Origin: Lactobacillus mulieris | Lineage (GTDB): Bacteria; Bacillota; Bacilli; Lactobacillales; Lactobacillaceae | Length of the DNA stretch: 64,000 bases | Assembly (NCBI RefSeq): GCF_007095465.1 | Contig: NZ_SDGL01000008.1 | Location: 1 to 64,000 of the forward strand | Direction: 5' to 3' | Shown: piece after piece, positions 38,301 to 45,298 of the stretch | Numbering within the stretch: the first letter of the stretch is position 1 | Layout: every line of letters starts with the position of its first letter | Notes under the pieces: model-generated | Seen by the model: the letters and a program-made list of their open reading frames with translations, nothing else | Told to the model about the DNA's origin: nothing | The model's database searches: none | Program-made: the position numbers and the translations under genes

Positions 38301-38415
38301 AAGGCCTCTTCTACCATGACTATGGAAAAGAGGCCTCTAATGTGCTCATTATCTATAGTCTGAAATTTAAGGTTTCAGGTAGAAACTGTTGCCCATATTG
38401 CAACGATATATAGAT
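38301..38415 (-). promoter_or_regulatory. Guanine riboswitch with terminator (xpt leader)
   Basis: On the minus strand the aptamer spans 38415-38351: P1 arms ATCTATA/TATAGAT, the conserved AGTTTCTACC core and GACTAT, where the C pairs with the ligand and marks guanine-type (guanine, hypoxanthine, xanthine) rather than adenine. The expression platform is the terminator AAGGCCTCTT / AAGAGGCCTT at 38337-38301 with T run. High purine should stop transcription before xpt-pbuX. Confidence 0.92.
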
Positions 38416-38416
38416 T

Positions 38417-38444
38417 AAATTATTATTCGTTTGTATTCTATCAA
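38417..38444 (-). promoter_or_regulatory. Promoter of xpt-pbuX
   Basis: On the minus strand TTGATA (38444-38439) and TAATTT (38422-38417) are spaced by 16 bases, directly before the riboswitch. Confidence 0.6.
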
Positions 38445-38492
38445 AGAAAAATATTTAGTACAATCAAAAGTCATTATATTTTTGTATTTAAG

Positions 38493-38575
38493 TGGTTAAA
38501 ATACAGATAATTTATTAAAATGGTCAAAATAATATTAGCTTTTTGGTTGACCAAATTAAAAATTATTAGTATAGT
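38493..38575 (+). promoter_or_regulatory. guaA promoter with TGGTYAA repeats
   Basis: TTGACC (38547-38552), 17 bases, and TATAGT (38570-38575) make a good promoter. TGGTTAAAATA (38493) and TGGTCAAAATA (38521) are direct repeats, and TTGACCA (38547-38553) is the inverse of TGGTCAA and overlaps the -35, as an operator might. This region and the riboswitch fill the 336-base gap between xpt and guaA. Confidence 0.55.
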
Positions 38576-38611
38576 CAGTTTAATTTATAAGTTCAAAAAA
38601 GGAGAAGTAGG

Positions 38612-40162
38612 GTGTCTGTAAAAAATTTAACTGACTTTGATAAAATCATTGTTTTAGACTTTGGTAGCCAATATAATCAGCTAATTACCCGCCGATTACG
38701 TGACTTTGGTATTTATTCAGAATTATTGCCAAATGACTTATCCATTGAAAAAATTAAAGAAATGAATCCCAAGGGAATTATTTTCTCTGGTGGACCAAAT
38801 AGTGTTTATGATGAAGGTAGTTTAAAAGTTGACCCAGCAATTTTTGAACTGGGTATCCCAATTTTAGGAATTTGTTATGGGATGCAGTTAATGGCTCATG
38901 ATTTGGGTGGAAAAGTTGAAAAAGCTGACCACTCTGAATATGGTCGAGCAGATATAAATGTTGCAGATGCTACAAAATTATTTGACAAATTACCTGCGAA
39001 ACAAACTGTTTGGATGAGTCATGGTGATTTGGTAACAAGTGTACCAGATGGCTTTGAAACTTTAGCATCTAGTCCTAATTGTCCAATCAGCGCAATGGCT
39101 AATGTCGCTAAGAAGTTTTATGGAATTCAGTTCCATGCAGAAGTACGTAATTCAGAATATGGATTAGATATTTTGAAGAACTTTGCCTTTGGTGTCTGCG
39201 GAGCGCGTAATAACTGGACGATGGACGACTTTATTGATTTAGAAGTCGAACGCATTCGCAAGCAAGTTGGTGATGGTAAAGTAATTTTAGGTTTATCTGG
39301 TGGGGTAGATTCTAGTGTTACTGCTACTTTACTTCATAAAGCAATTGGCAATCAATTGACTGCGATTTTTGTTGATCATGGCTTGCTTAGAAAAGATGAA
39401 GCCAAGCAAGTTATGGAAGCCTTAAATCGTGACTTAGGTGTTAACATTATTAAGGTTGATGCTCAAAAGCGTTTCTTAGATAAATTGAAGGGTGTTACTG
39501 AGCCAGAACAAAAACGGAAAATTATTGGTAAGGAATTTATTGAAGTCTTCAATGAGGAAGCTAAGAAACTTGATGGTGTAAAGTTCTTGGCACAAGGTAC
39601 TCTTTACACAGATGTAATTGAAAGTGGTACTAAGACTGCGCAAACTATTAAGTCACATCATAATGTTGGAGGCTTACCAAAAGACTTGGGCTTTGAATTA
39701 GTTGAACCACTAAGGAAGTTATTCAAAGATGAAGTTCGTGAACTTGGGGAAAAATTAGGTATTCCTCATGAACTTGTTTGGCGTCAACCATTCCCAGGAC
39801 CAGGTCTTGGAATCAGAGTGATTGGTGAAATTACTGAAGAAAAACTTGAGATTGTCCGTGAAACTGATGCGATTTTACGTGAAGAAATCAAAAATGCTGG
39901 TCTTGAAGAAGAAGTTTGGCAATACTTTACTGTTTTACCAGGAATTCGCTCAGTTGGTGTAATGGGTGATGGTCGAACTTACGATTACACTATTGGTATT
40001 CGTGCAGTTAGCTCAATTGATGGTATGACTGCTGACTTTTCAAAATTACCATGGGATGTCTTACAAAAAGTATCAACTAGAATGGTTGATGAAGTTGATC
40101 ACGTTAACCGGGTAGTTTATGATATAACTTCTAAGCCACCTGCAACAATTGAATGGGAATAA
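38612..40162 (+). CDS. guaA: GMP synthase (glutamine-hydrolysing)
   Basis: The 516-aa enzyme converts XMP to GMP. The N-terminal glutaminase has its nucleophile in [10 protein letters not shown] and catalytic His/Glu in QFHAEV. The ATP-pyrophosphatase P-loop is [16 protein letters not shown], and the C-terminal dimerisation domain contains [15 protein letters not shown]. Length is normal. GTG 38612 follows AAGGAG. The gene is divergent from xpt-pbuX, so purine salvage and GMP synthesis flank one control region. Confidence 0.97.
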   Translation: MSVKNLTDFDKIIVLDFGSQYNQLITRRLRDFGIYSELLPNDLSIEKIKEMNPKGIIFSGGPNSVYDEGSLKVDPAIFELGIPILGICYGMQLMAHDLGGKVEKADHSEYGRADINVADATKLFDKLPAKQTVWMSHGDLVTSVPDGFETLASSPNCPISAMANVAKKFYGIQFHAEVRNSEYGLDILKNFAFGVCGARNNWTMDDFIDLEVERIRKQVGDGKVILGLSGGVDSSVTATLLHKAIGNQLTAIFVDHGLLRKDEAKQVMEALNRDLGVNIIKVDAQKRFLDKLKGVTEPEQKRKIIGKEFIEVFNEEAKKLDGVKFLAQGTLYTDVIESGTKTAQTIKSHHNVGGLPKDLGFELVEPLRKLFKDEVRELGEKLGIPHELVWRQPFPGPGLGIRVIGEITEEKLEIVRETDAILREEIKNAGLEEEVWQYFTVLPGIRSVGVMGDGRTYDYTIGIRAVSSIDGMTADFSKLPWDVLQKVSTRMVDEVDHVNRVVYDITSKPPATIEWE

Positions 40163-40167
40163 AATAT

Positions 40168-40197
40168 AACTCGTTAGCAAGGCTAACGAGTTTTTAT
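40168..40197 (+). terminator. Terminator of guaA
   Basis: A perfect 11-pair hairpin AACTCGTTAGC-AAG-GCTAACGAGTT is followed by TTTATTT. Confidence 0.92.
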
Positions 40198-40272
40198 TTA
40201 CAATCTCTAAAAATAGGTATATAAAATTAAGAATATACAATTATAAATATAAATTAAGGATGCGAAATGTAA

Positions 40273-41022
40273 GTGACTCCATTAGTCTTTAATACCCAAA
40301 TAGCCAAGGGAAAGCCATCTAATAGTGACTGTTGTCCCTTTTGTGATATTGAAAATTTAACAGGAATTATTGAAAAGCAAAATCAATTTATCTGGCTAGA
40401 GAATAAATATCAAACACTGCAGGATACTTATTTAACTTTAATCATAGAATCAAATGAACATTTGGGAGATATTGCTAGCTATTCTTATGAATATAATCGG
40501 TCTTTAATTCGTTACGCAGTAGATAAATGGTTAAAATTAAGTGCTTCTAAGCAATATCGAAGTGTGGCGATGTTTAAAAATTTGGGGCCCTTGTCAGGTG
40601 GTAGTTTAAGCCATCCTCATTTACAAATTGTGGGTTTTAAAAAAGCAGATATTTATTCTGAAGTTTATCCAGAAAATTTTATTGGATTATCAATAAAAAA
40701 GGACCAAAACTTTGAAGTAAATATGTCATTACAACCAATTATGGGATATACAGAATTCAATGTAATTATTTCTAATATGGATAAGTTAGACTTATTTGCA
40801 GATAATATTAAAGACTTAGTTAGTTTTTGTATGAGTGAGGCTTTCTATCGAGGAAGATGTAAATCATATAACTTGTTCTTTTATTATATTGATGAAAAAA
40901 TAATTTGTAAGTTAGTTCCTAGATTTGTGACACCACCATATTATGTTGGCTATCGACAATCACAGAGAAATAGTGAAGCTAATTTAGAAAGAATTAAGGC
41001 AGATTTTTTGAACTATAGTTAA
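40273..41022 (+). CDS. DUF4931 family protein, GalT/HIT-like fold
   Basis: The 249-aa protein has SDCCPFCDIE near the N-terminus, a likely zinc-binding CxxC, and GGSLSHPHLQIVGF in the middle, which resembles the HPH active site of galactose-1-phosphate uridylyltransferase and HIT-family nucleotidyl enzymes. The DUF4931 group shares this layout. This suggests a nucleotidyl transferase or hydrolase, but the substrate is unknown. The start is a GTG with only a distant AAGGA, so initiation may be weak. It is followed closely by the L,D-transpeptidase gene. Confidence 0.75.
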   Translation: MTPLVFNTQIAKGKPSNSDCCPFCDIENLTGIIEKQNQFIWLENKYQTLQDTYLTLIIESNEHLGDIASYSYEYNRSLIRYAVDKWLKLSASKQYRSVAMFKNLGPLSGGSLSHPHLQIVGFKKADIYSEVYPENFIGLSIKKDQNFEVNMSLQPIMGYTEFNVIISNMDKLDLFADNIKDLVSFCMSEAFYRGRCKSYNLFFYYIDEKIICKLVPRFVTPPYYVGYRQSQRNSEANLERIKADFLNYS

Positions 41023-41088
41023 TAATTAGAAATACGAACAAAAAATGTTACAATAATAATGAATTGATTGATTTTCGAGGAGTTGATT

Positions 41089-41697
41089 GTGATTAAGCTT
41101 AATAAAACTTCACTGGCTTCTTTAGTAGCAATAGTTTTAGCAATAGCTCTAGCAAATACAGCAGTGTTAGATCAAGCAAAGACTAAAGAAGTTAACTCAT
41201 CATCATTGAAAGTAACAAAACATAAAGAAAAAAAGACAAAAGAAATAAAAATTGACTGGCAAAAGCCATCTGAAAATAAACCCTACCCTAATGTTACTGA
41301 TTATCCAAAAATGTGGATAAAAGTTTCCAAAGCGAAACAAAGAACTTATTTGATGAATGGTTCAAAGGTTTTGTACACTATGTATTGTTCTACTGGTTCT
41401 GGTGGTGACCGTGCAACGCCTGAAGGAACTTTTTATATTCAAGCAGAACGTGGGGATTTTTTCTATAACCAAGGAAGTGGCGAAGGTGCAAAATACTGGG
41501 TTTCTTGGAAGGACCACGGGATTTATCTGTTCCATACTGTTCCAACTGATTCTCAGGGGCATTATGTTGAATCTGAAGCTGAAAAATTAGGTAAAAAAGC
41601 CAATTCTCATGGATGTATTAGATTATCTGTTTCGGATGCTAAATGGTTCTATGAAAATATTAAAGAAGGAACAAAAGTCGTAATTACCAATAGCTAA
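41089..41697 (+). CDS. Membrane-anchored L,D-transpeptidase (YkuD domain)
   Basis: The 202-aa protein has one N-terminal helix (SLASLVAIVLAIALANTAVL), a Lys-rich linker and a YkuD catalytic domain from about residue 80. The active-site motif is SHGCIRLS with the nucleophile Cys, and an upstream LFHT histidine is present. Such enzymes form 3-3 peptidoglycan cross-links or attach proteins and are insensitive to most beta-lactams. The start is GTG 41089 after GAGGAG. In this group of lactobacilli the physiological role is not established; wall modification is inferred. Confidence 0.88.
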   Translation: MIKLNKTSLASLVAIVLAIALANTAVLDQAKTKEVNSSSLKVTKHKEKKTKEIKIDWQKPSENKPYPNVTDYPKMWIKVSKAKQRTYLMNGSKVLYTMYCSTGSGGDRATPEGTFYIQAERGDFFYNQGSGEGAKYWVSWKDHGIYLFHTVPTDSQGHYVESEAEKLGKKANSHGCIRLSVSDAKWFYENIKEGTKVVITNS

Positions 41698-41716
41698 TTT
41701 TAGTGGGGATAGATTA

Positions 41717-41959
41717 GTGAAGCTAATAAAACTGTTACTTGCCAAGCATTACCAGTTTGAATGCTGGCTAGAAAATTATTTCTGGTTAAATCATTTAGTT
41801 AAGGCAAATCGCTTATTTATTGCGGGTATTTTACTTTATAATTTCATCTGTCTGTTCTTTAAACAATTACATCTTGTGGGATGGCGCGAATTTTTTATTA
41901 TTTTTGTCTTATTGAATGTAGTTTTATTTGGTGTGCGTTTTTGGAAATTAGAAAAATAA
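41717..41959 (+). CDS. Small membrane protein of unknown function
   Basis: The 80-aa protein has two probable membrane segments, RLFIAGILLYNFICLFF and FFIIFVLLNVVLFGVRF, and a charged Lys/Glu end. It starts at GTG 41717 with GGGGAT upstream, 19 bases after the L,D-transpeptidase gene, and ends in a terminator, so it probably shares that transcript. I recognise no family. Confidence 0.65.
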   Translation: MKLIKLLLAKHYQFECWLENYFWLNHLVKANRLFIAGILLYNFICLFFKQLHLVGWREFFIIFVLLNVVLFGVRFWKLEK

Positions 41960-41962
41960 AGT

Positions 41963-41993
41963 ATTCAAAGTTTAAGTGCTTTGAATCCTTTTT
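41963..41993 (+). terminator. Terminator after the small membrane protein
   Basis: The hairpin ATTCAAAG / CTTTGAAT with an 8-base loop is followed by CCTTTTT. Confidence 0.78.
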
Positions 41994-42020
41994 GATAATT
42001 GAAAAACAGGGAATATAAAA

Positions 42021-42482
42021 ATGAAAAAAGATATTGAAACTTTGTTAAATAAGTTGAAAATAAATTATCGATTGATTGAACACGTTCCTGTTTGGAAGAT
42101 GGAGGATGCGCTTGATTTAGCCTTGGATTGCGAATTGCTCAAGAGTTTAGTCTTTAAAGATGAAAAGAATCAAACTTTTTTCTTGTTGGTATGCAAGGCT
42201 GAAGAAAGAGTTAATATTAGTGCTTTAGCTAAGCTTGTAAGAACTAGTCGAAGTAAGTTGAATTTTGCTAGTAAGGAAGATTTAATAGCTTTAAAAACTA
42301 AAGCAGGCTTGGTTAGTCCATTAGATTTTTCAAATAAATATTCAATTATCATAAGTGAAGAAGTTAAAAGTCTTGGCAATGTAGGGATTCATGCAGGGAG
42401 TAACATTGAAACATTAATTTTAGATGTTGAAGATTTAGTCAAATGTTTAGTAAAACAACAAAGAAATTTGATTTGGATGTAA
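42021..42482 (+). CDS. YbaK/ProX-type aminoacyl-tRNA deacylase domain protein
   Basis: The 153-aa protein is a stand-alone editing domain. The pattern ALDLALDCELLKSLVFKDEKN, a strand FFLLVCKAEERVNISALAKLV, the Lys-bearing SRSKLNFASKEDL and the late SPLDFSNKYSIIISEEV follow YbaK/ProX proteins, which remove Ala or Cys wrongly attached to tRNA-Pro. Which mischarged tRNA it corrects cannot be read from sequence. It has its own short leader after a terminator and is followed by a bidirectional terminator. Confidence 0.85.
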   Translation: MKKDIETLLNKLKINYRLIEHVPVWKMEDALDLALDCELLKSLVFKDEKNQTFFLLVCKAEERVNISALAKLVRTSRSKLNFASKEDLIALKTKAGLVSPLDFSNKYSIIISEEVKSLGNVGIHAGSNIETLILDVEDLVKCLVKQQRNLIWM

Positions 42483-42518
42483 AAAAGACTAAGAAATTTT
42501 ATTTCCTAGTCTTTTTAT
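42481..42518. terminator. Bidirectional terminator
   Basis: The hairpin AAAGACTAAGAAA / TTTCCTAGTCTTT, with one mismatch, has A and T runs on both sides and serves two convergent genes. Confidence 0.85.
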
Positions 42519-42528
42519 CTTATTTAAA

Positions 42529-43074
42529 TTATTTGTTCTGAGCTTGAGCTTGTGCAATCATTTGCTTCTTCAAATTGGCAACTTCCTTAGTTGATAAAAC
42601 TTTCCAGGAACTTGGAATTTCGAAGATATTAGTCCGCTTCTTTAGTTCATTTTCTTTACCTAAAAAGCCAAAGAGCAACTTATAAAATTTATTTTTAAAT
42701 TCATAGCGAGTTTCTTTTGTAACTAACTTAGCTGCTTGATAACCGGTTTTAACTGAGCTACTAGTTTTAATATTCGCTTGTGTATGTTGTTTTTGGCTAT
42801 TGTAGACGTAAATTTTTGGCCCCTGACTGCCGACTTGCTTATATACTAGTAAGTTGACTTGCCCCACACTAGTGGTTGGCTTAATTGTTTGTACTTTAGT
42901 AGTGGTTTTTTCACTCATCCCAAAATGAACATTTTCATTAGCCATGATACCAATACCACTTACTAAAGCTAAGGCTAGCCCTAAGTAAGCAATAAGATAA
43001 TGAAATTTAGTAATAGGAATTACATTGAAAATGAAATAAATTACTAAACCAATAATCAAAAATAAAATAGCCAT
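42529..43074 (-). CDS. DUF4811 family membrane protein
   Basis: The 181-aa protein has two N-terminal membrane helices (AILFLIIGLVIYFIFNV and FHYLIAYLGLALALVSGIGI), an extracytoplasmic region of about 130 residues and an Ala/Gln-rich end (MIAQAQAQNK). DUF4811 proteins are found in lactobacilli encoded next to 14-TM drug exporters, as here: its ATG overlaps the exporter stop in TAATG. An accessory role for the exporter is inferred from that coupling; no biochemical function is known to me. Confidence 0.8.
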   Translation of the reverse strand: MAILFLIIGLVIYFIFNVIPITKFHYLIAYLGLALALVSGIGIMANENVHFGMSEKTTTKVQTIKPTTSVGQVNLLVYKQVGSQGPKIYVYNSQKQHTQANIKTSSSVKTGYQAAKLVTKETRYEFKNKFYKLLFGFLGKENELKKRTNIFEIPSSWKVLSTKEVANLKKQMIAQAQAQNK

Positions 43075-44549
43075 TACTTTGCCTCCTTACCATCAGTTAT
43101 TTCTTCAGATCTAGCGCTGTTACCTTTTTGTAGAAAGACAGCTGCAAATAAAATTAAAATAGCAAAGATAATTGCAACGATAAATGCGGATTTATAGCCT
43201 AAAACAACTGCATTGATAGCTTGATCCTTATAAGCTAATGGGTTTTGACTAAGTAAACTTTTGGCTGGTGTATTAGAACTTGCTACGTTAGTTAAAACGG
43301 ATGTCAAAATAGCTGTTCCAATTGATCCTGCAACTTGACGAACGGTATTGTTAACTGCAGTACCATGTGTCATTAAGTCAAGTGGCAAAGCATTCATACC
43401 AGCAGTTGTTACTGTCATCATCATCATTGCAATCCCAAACATTCTGACGGCATAGAAGACAGTGATATAGATGGTAGGAGTGTTAGGACCGATGAATAAG
43501 AAAGCACTAGAGCCAAAAATTAGTAAAATAGTACCAGTAATAACAATTTGTTTAGCACCATATTTATCGAATAATCTACCAGTGATTGGTGACATAACTC
43601 CCATAGCAATAGCACCTGGAAGTAAAATTAAACCAGATTGAAGAGCAGTTTTGCCTAAAACATTTTGGATATATAATGGCAAAATCATCTCAGCGGCAAG
43701 CATTCCCATGTAAGATAAACTACTGATAAGTGTGCCTAAAGTATATTGACCTGTTTTGAAAACATTAAGGTTTAAGAATGGCTCATCAAGCTTAAATTGG
43801 CGAATAGCAAAAATAGCAACGATTACAGCACCAATAATTAATGAAGCAATAACAGATGTATCTCCCCAACCTTTGGATCCTACTTCCGCAAAACCATAAA
43901 GCATAATACCAAAACCTGCAATGGAAGTTATGACAGACCAAAAATCAAGTTTAGGATTAGTATTAGGTAGGACATCCTTCATTAAGAAGAAAGCAGCAAT
44001 AATAACAATAGAAATGATAGGAATAATCATTCCAAATAAGTCACGCCAAGTAAAATGATCAACAATATAACCGGATAATGTTGGCCCGATTGCAGGTGCC
44101 ATACCGATGGCTAATCCCATTGTTCCCATAGCAGCACCACGTTTTTCAGGTGGATAGATCATTAAGATAATGGATTGCATCATTGGCATTGAAACACCAG
44201 CACCCACGGCTTGAATCAATCTACCAGCAAGTAGCACCTGAAAATTAGGCGACCAGTAAGCTAAAATTGTCCCGATAAGATAAACAATCAAAGCACTAAT
44301 ATACATAAGTTTCGTGGATAATTTATTGATTAAATATGCACTAACCGGAATCATAATTCCGTTAACTAAAGTAAAGCCTGTTGTTAGCCATTGAACAGTA
44401 CTTGCATCAATATTGAATGATTTCATCATCGATGGATAAGCAGTGGCTAAAAGTGTGGCTGTCAAAATTGTGACAAACGAACCAGTGATTAAAACGGTCA
44501 TTAGTAAAGTTCGATTGTATTTATTACCGTTAATATCAGTTGATATCAT
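43074..44549 (-). CDS. DHA2-family MFS multidrug exporter
   Basis: The 491-aa protein has about 14 membrane segments. The drug:H+ antiporter motifs are visible: the A-like LINKLSTKLMYISA loop after TM2, and AGRLIQAVGAGVSMPMMQSI, then GPTLSGYIVDHFTWRDLF (motif C and the following D). The order and length fit LmrB/EmrB-like exporters. It is co-translated with the DUF4811 gene and divergent from a MerR regulator, with shared repeats in the 169-base gap, so drug- or stress-dependent control is likely. Substrates are unknown. Confidence 0.9.
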   Translation of the reverse strand: MISTDINGNKYNRTLLMTVLITGSFVTILTATLLATAYPSMMKSFNIDASTVQWLTTGFTLVNGIMIPVSAYLINKLSTKLMYISALIVYLIGTILAYWSPNFQVLLAGRLIQAVGAGVSMPMMQSIILMIYPPEKRGAAMGTMGLAIGMAPAIGPTLSGYIVDHFTWRDLFGMIIPIISIVIIAAFFLMKDVLPNTNPKLDFWSVITSIAGFGIMLYGFAEVGSKGWGDTSVIASLIIGAVIVAIFAIRQFKLDEPFLNLNVFKTGQYTLGTLISSLSYMGMLAAEMILPLYIQNVLGKTALQSGLILLPGAIAMGVMSPITGRLFDKYGAKQIVITGTILLIFGSSAFLFIGPNTPTIYITVFYAVRMFGIAMMMMTVTTAGMNALPLDLMTHGTAVNNTVRQVAGSIGTAILTSVLTNVASSNTPAKSLLSQNPLAYKDQAINAVVLGYKSAFIVAIIFAILILFAAVFLQKGNSARSEEITDGKEAK

Positions 44550-44590
44550 AATTAGCCTCTTTTCATAGTTTGATAAAAATTATAACTTAT

Positions 44591-44650
44591 ATGTCAAATT
44601 ATTTAGCGATAAAGATTGTAAGATATTTTGATATTAATGTCAAATAATTT
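44591..44650. promoter_or_regulatory. Exporter promoter flanked by ATGTCAAATnATTT direct repeats
   Basis: On the minus strand TTGACA (44643-44638) and TACAAT (44620-44615) are spaced exactly 17 bases apart and drive the exporter operon. The direct repeats ATGTCAAATTATTT (44591-44604) and ATGTCAAATAATTT (44637-44650) cover the start region and the -35. On the plus strand TATAAT at 44683-44688 is a likely -10 for merR. The repeats are candidate operators. Confidence 0.65.
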
Positions 44651-44718
44651 TACAAAAGCAAAAATATATTTTAAAATTAGGATATAATAAATTGCAGATA
44701 TGAAAAGATGGTGATTAT

Positions 44719-45150
44719 ATGATTAGCGCACATAAAAATATGCTGGGAATTATCAATAAAATTCAATTGAGTATTGGTGATCTTAGTGATGGTATTGGAG
44801 TAAGTCAGCGGCAACTACGTTATTGGGAAGAAAAAGGCTATATCAAACCAATTGCAGATAATGAAAAAGGCGTTAGAAGGTATAGTTTTTTTATGGTTGG
44901 TAGGTGTGCGCAAATAAAAGAGTTTTTGGATGAAGGCTACACATTAACAAAAGCATATGAAAAGACCATTGAAGATGAACAAAAGAAGAAAGTATTCCGA
45001 GATTTTATTTTTAATCAAGGTGGTAACTTTACAATTAATGTTACTGATAAAGAGCATTCATATGGTGAAATTGACCTAGGCGCTAAATGTGAGGGTAAAG
45101 AGCTTTTTGGTGTTGTTGATAAAAATGGCGTTAGATATGAATTAAGATGA
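44719..45150 (+). CDS. MerR-family transcriptional regulator
   Basis: The 143-aa protein has an N-terminal MerR winged helix (residues 15-85, SIGDLSDGIGVSQRQLRYWEEKG, then RRYSFFMVGR) and a short C-terminal half beginning with a helix (IKEFLDEGYTLTKAYEKTIED). The family twists promoter DNA and usually controls a divergent or adjacent gene, here the drug exporter. The C-terminal ligand region is small and lacks Cys clusters typical of metal sensors, so the effector is not apparent. The weak GGTGAT lies before ATG 44719. Confidence 0.85.
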   Translation: MISAHKNMLGIINKIQLSIGDLSDGIGVSQRQLRYWEEKGYIKPIADNEKGVRRYSFFMVGRCAQIKEFLDEGYTLTKAYEKTIEDEQKKKVFRDFIFNQGGNFTINVTDKEHSYGEIDLGAKCEGKELFGVVDKNGVRYELR

Positions 45151-45168
45151 AATAGCAAACAATAAATT

Positions 45169-45216
45169 AATACCATAGTAATTATTATCATTGTAATAAT
45201 TGCTATGGTATTTTTG
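45169..45216 (+). terminator. Terminator of merR
   Basis: A long hairpin ATACCATAGTAATTATTA / TAATAATTGCTATGGTAT, with one mismatch, is followed by TTTT. Confidence 0.88.
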
Positions 45217-45298
45217 ATGAGCACTTATATATTAAATGGAATTAGGAAAAGAAGAGTATAGAATAAAAATATAGAGTTATTCTATGGGAGGAAAAGCA

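Noticed and set aside
38276..38317. Upstream ATG for xpt
   Set aside because: It lies in the riboswitch terminator hairpin; GTG 38275 with AGGAG gives the normal Xpt N-terminus.
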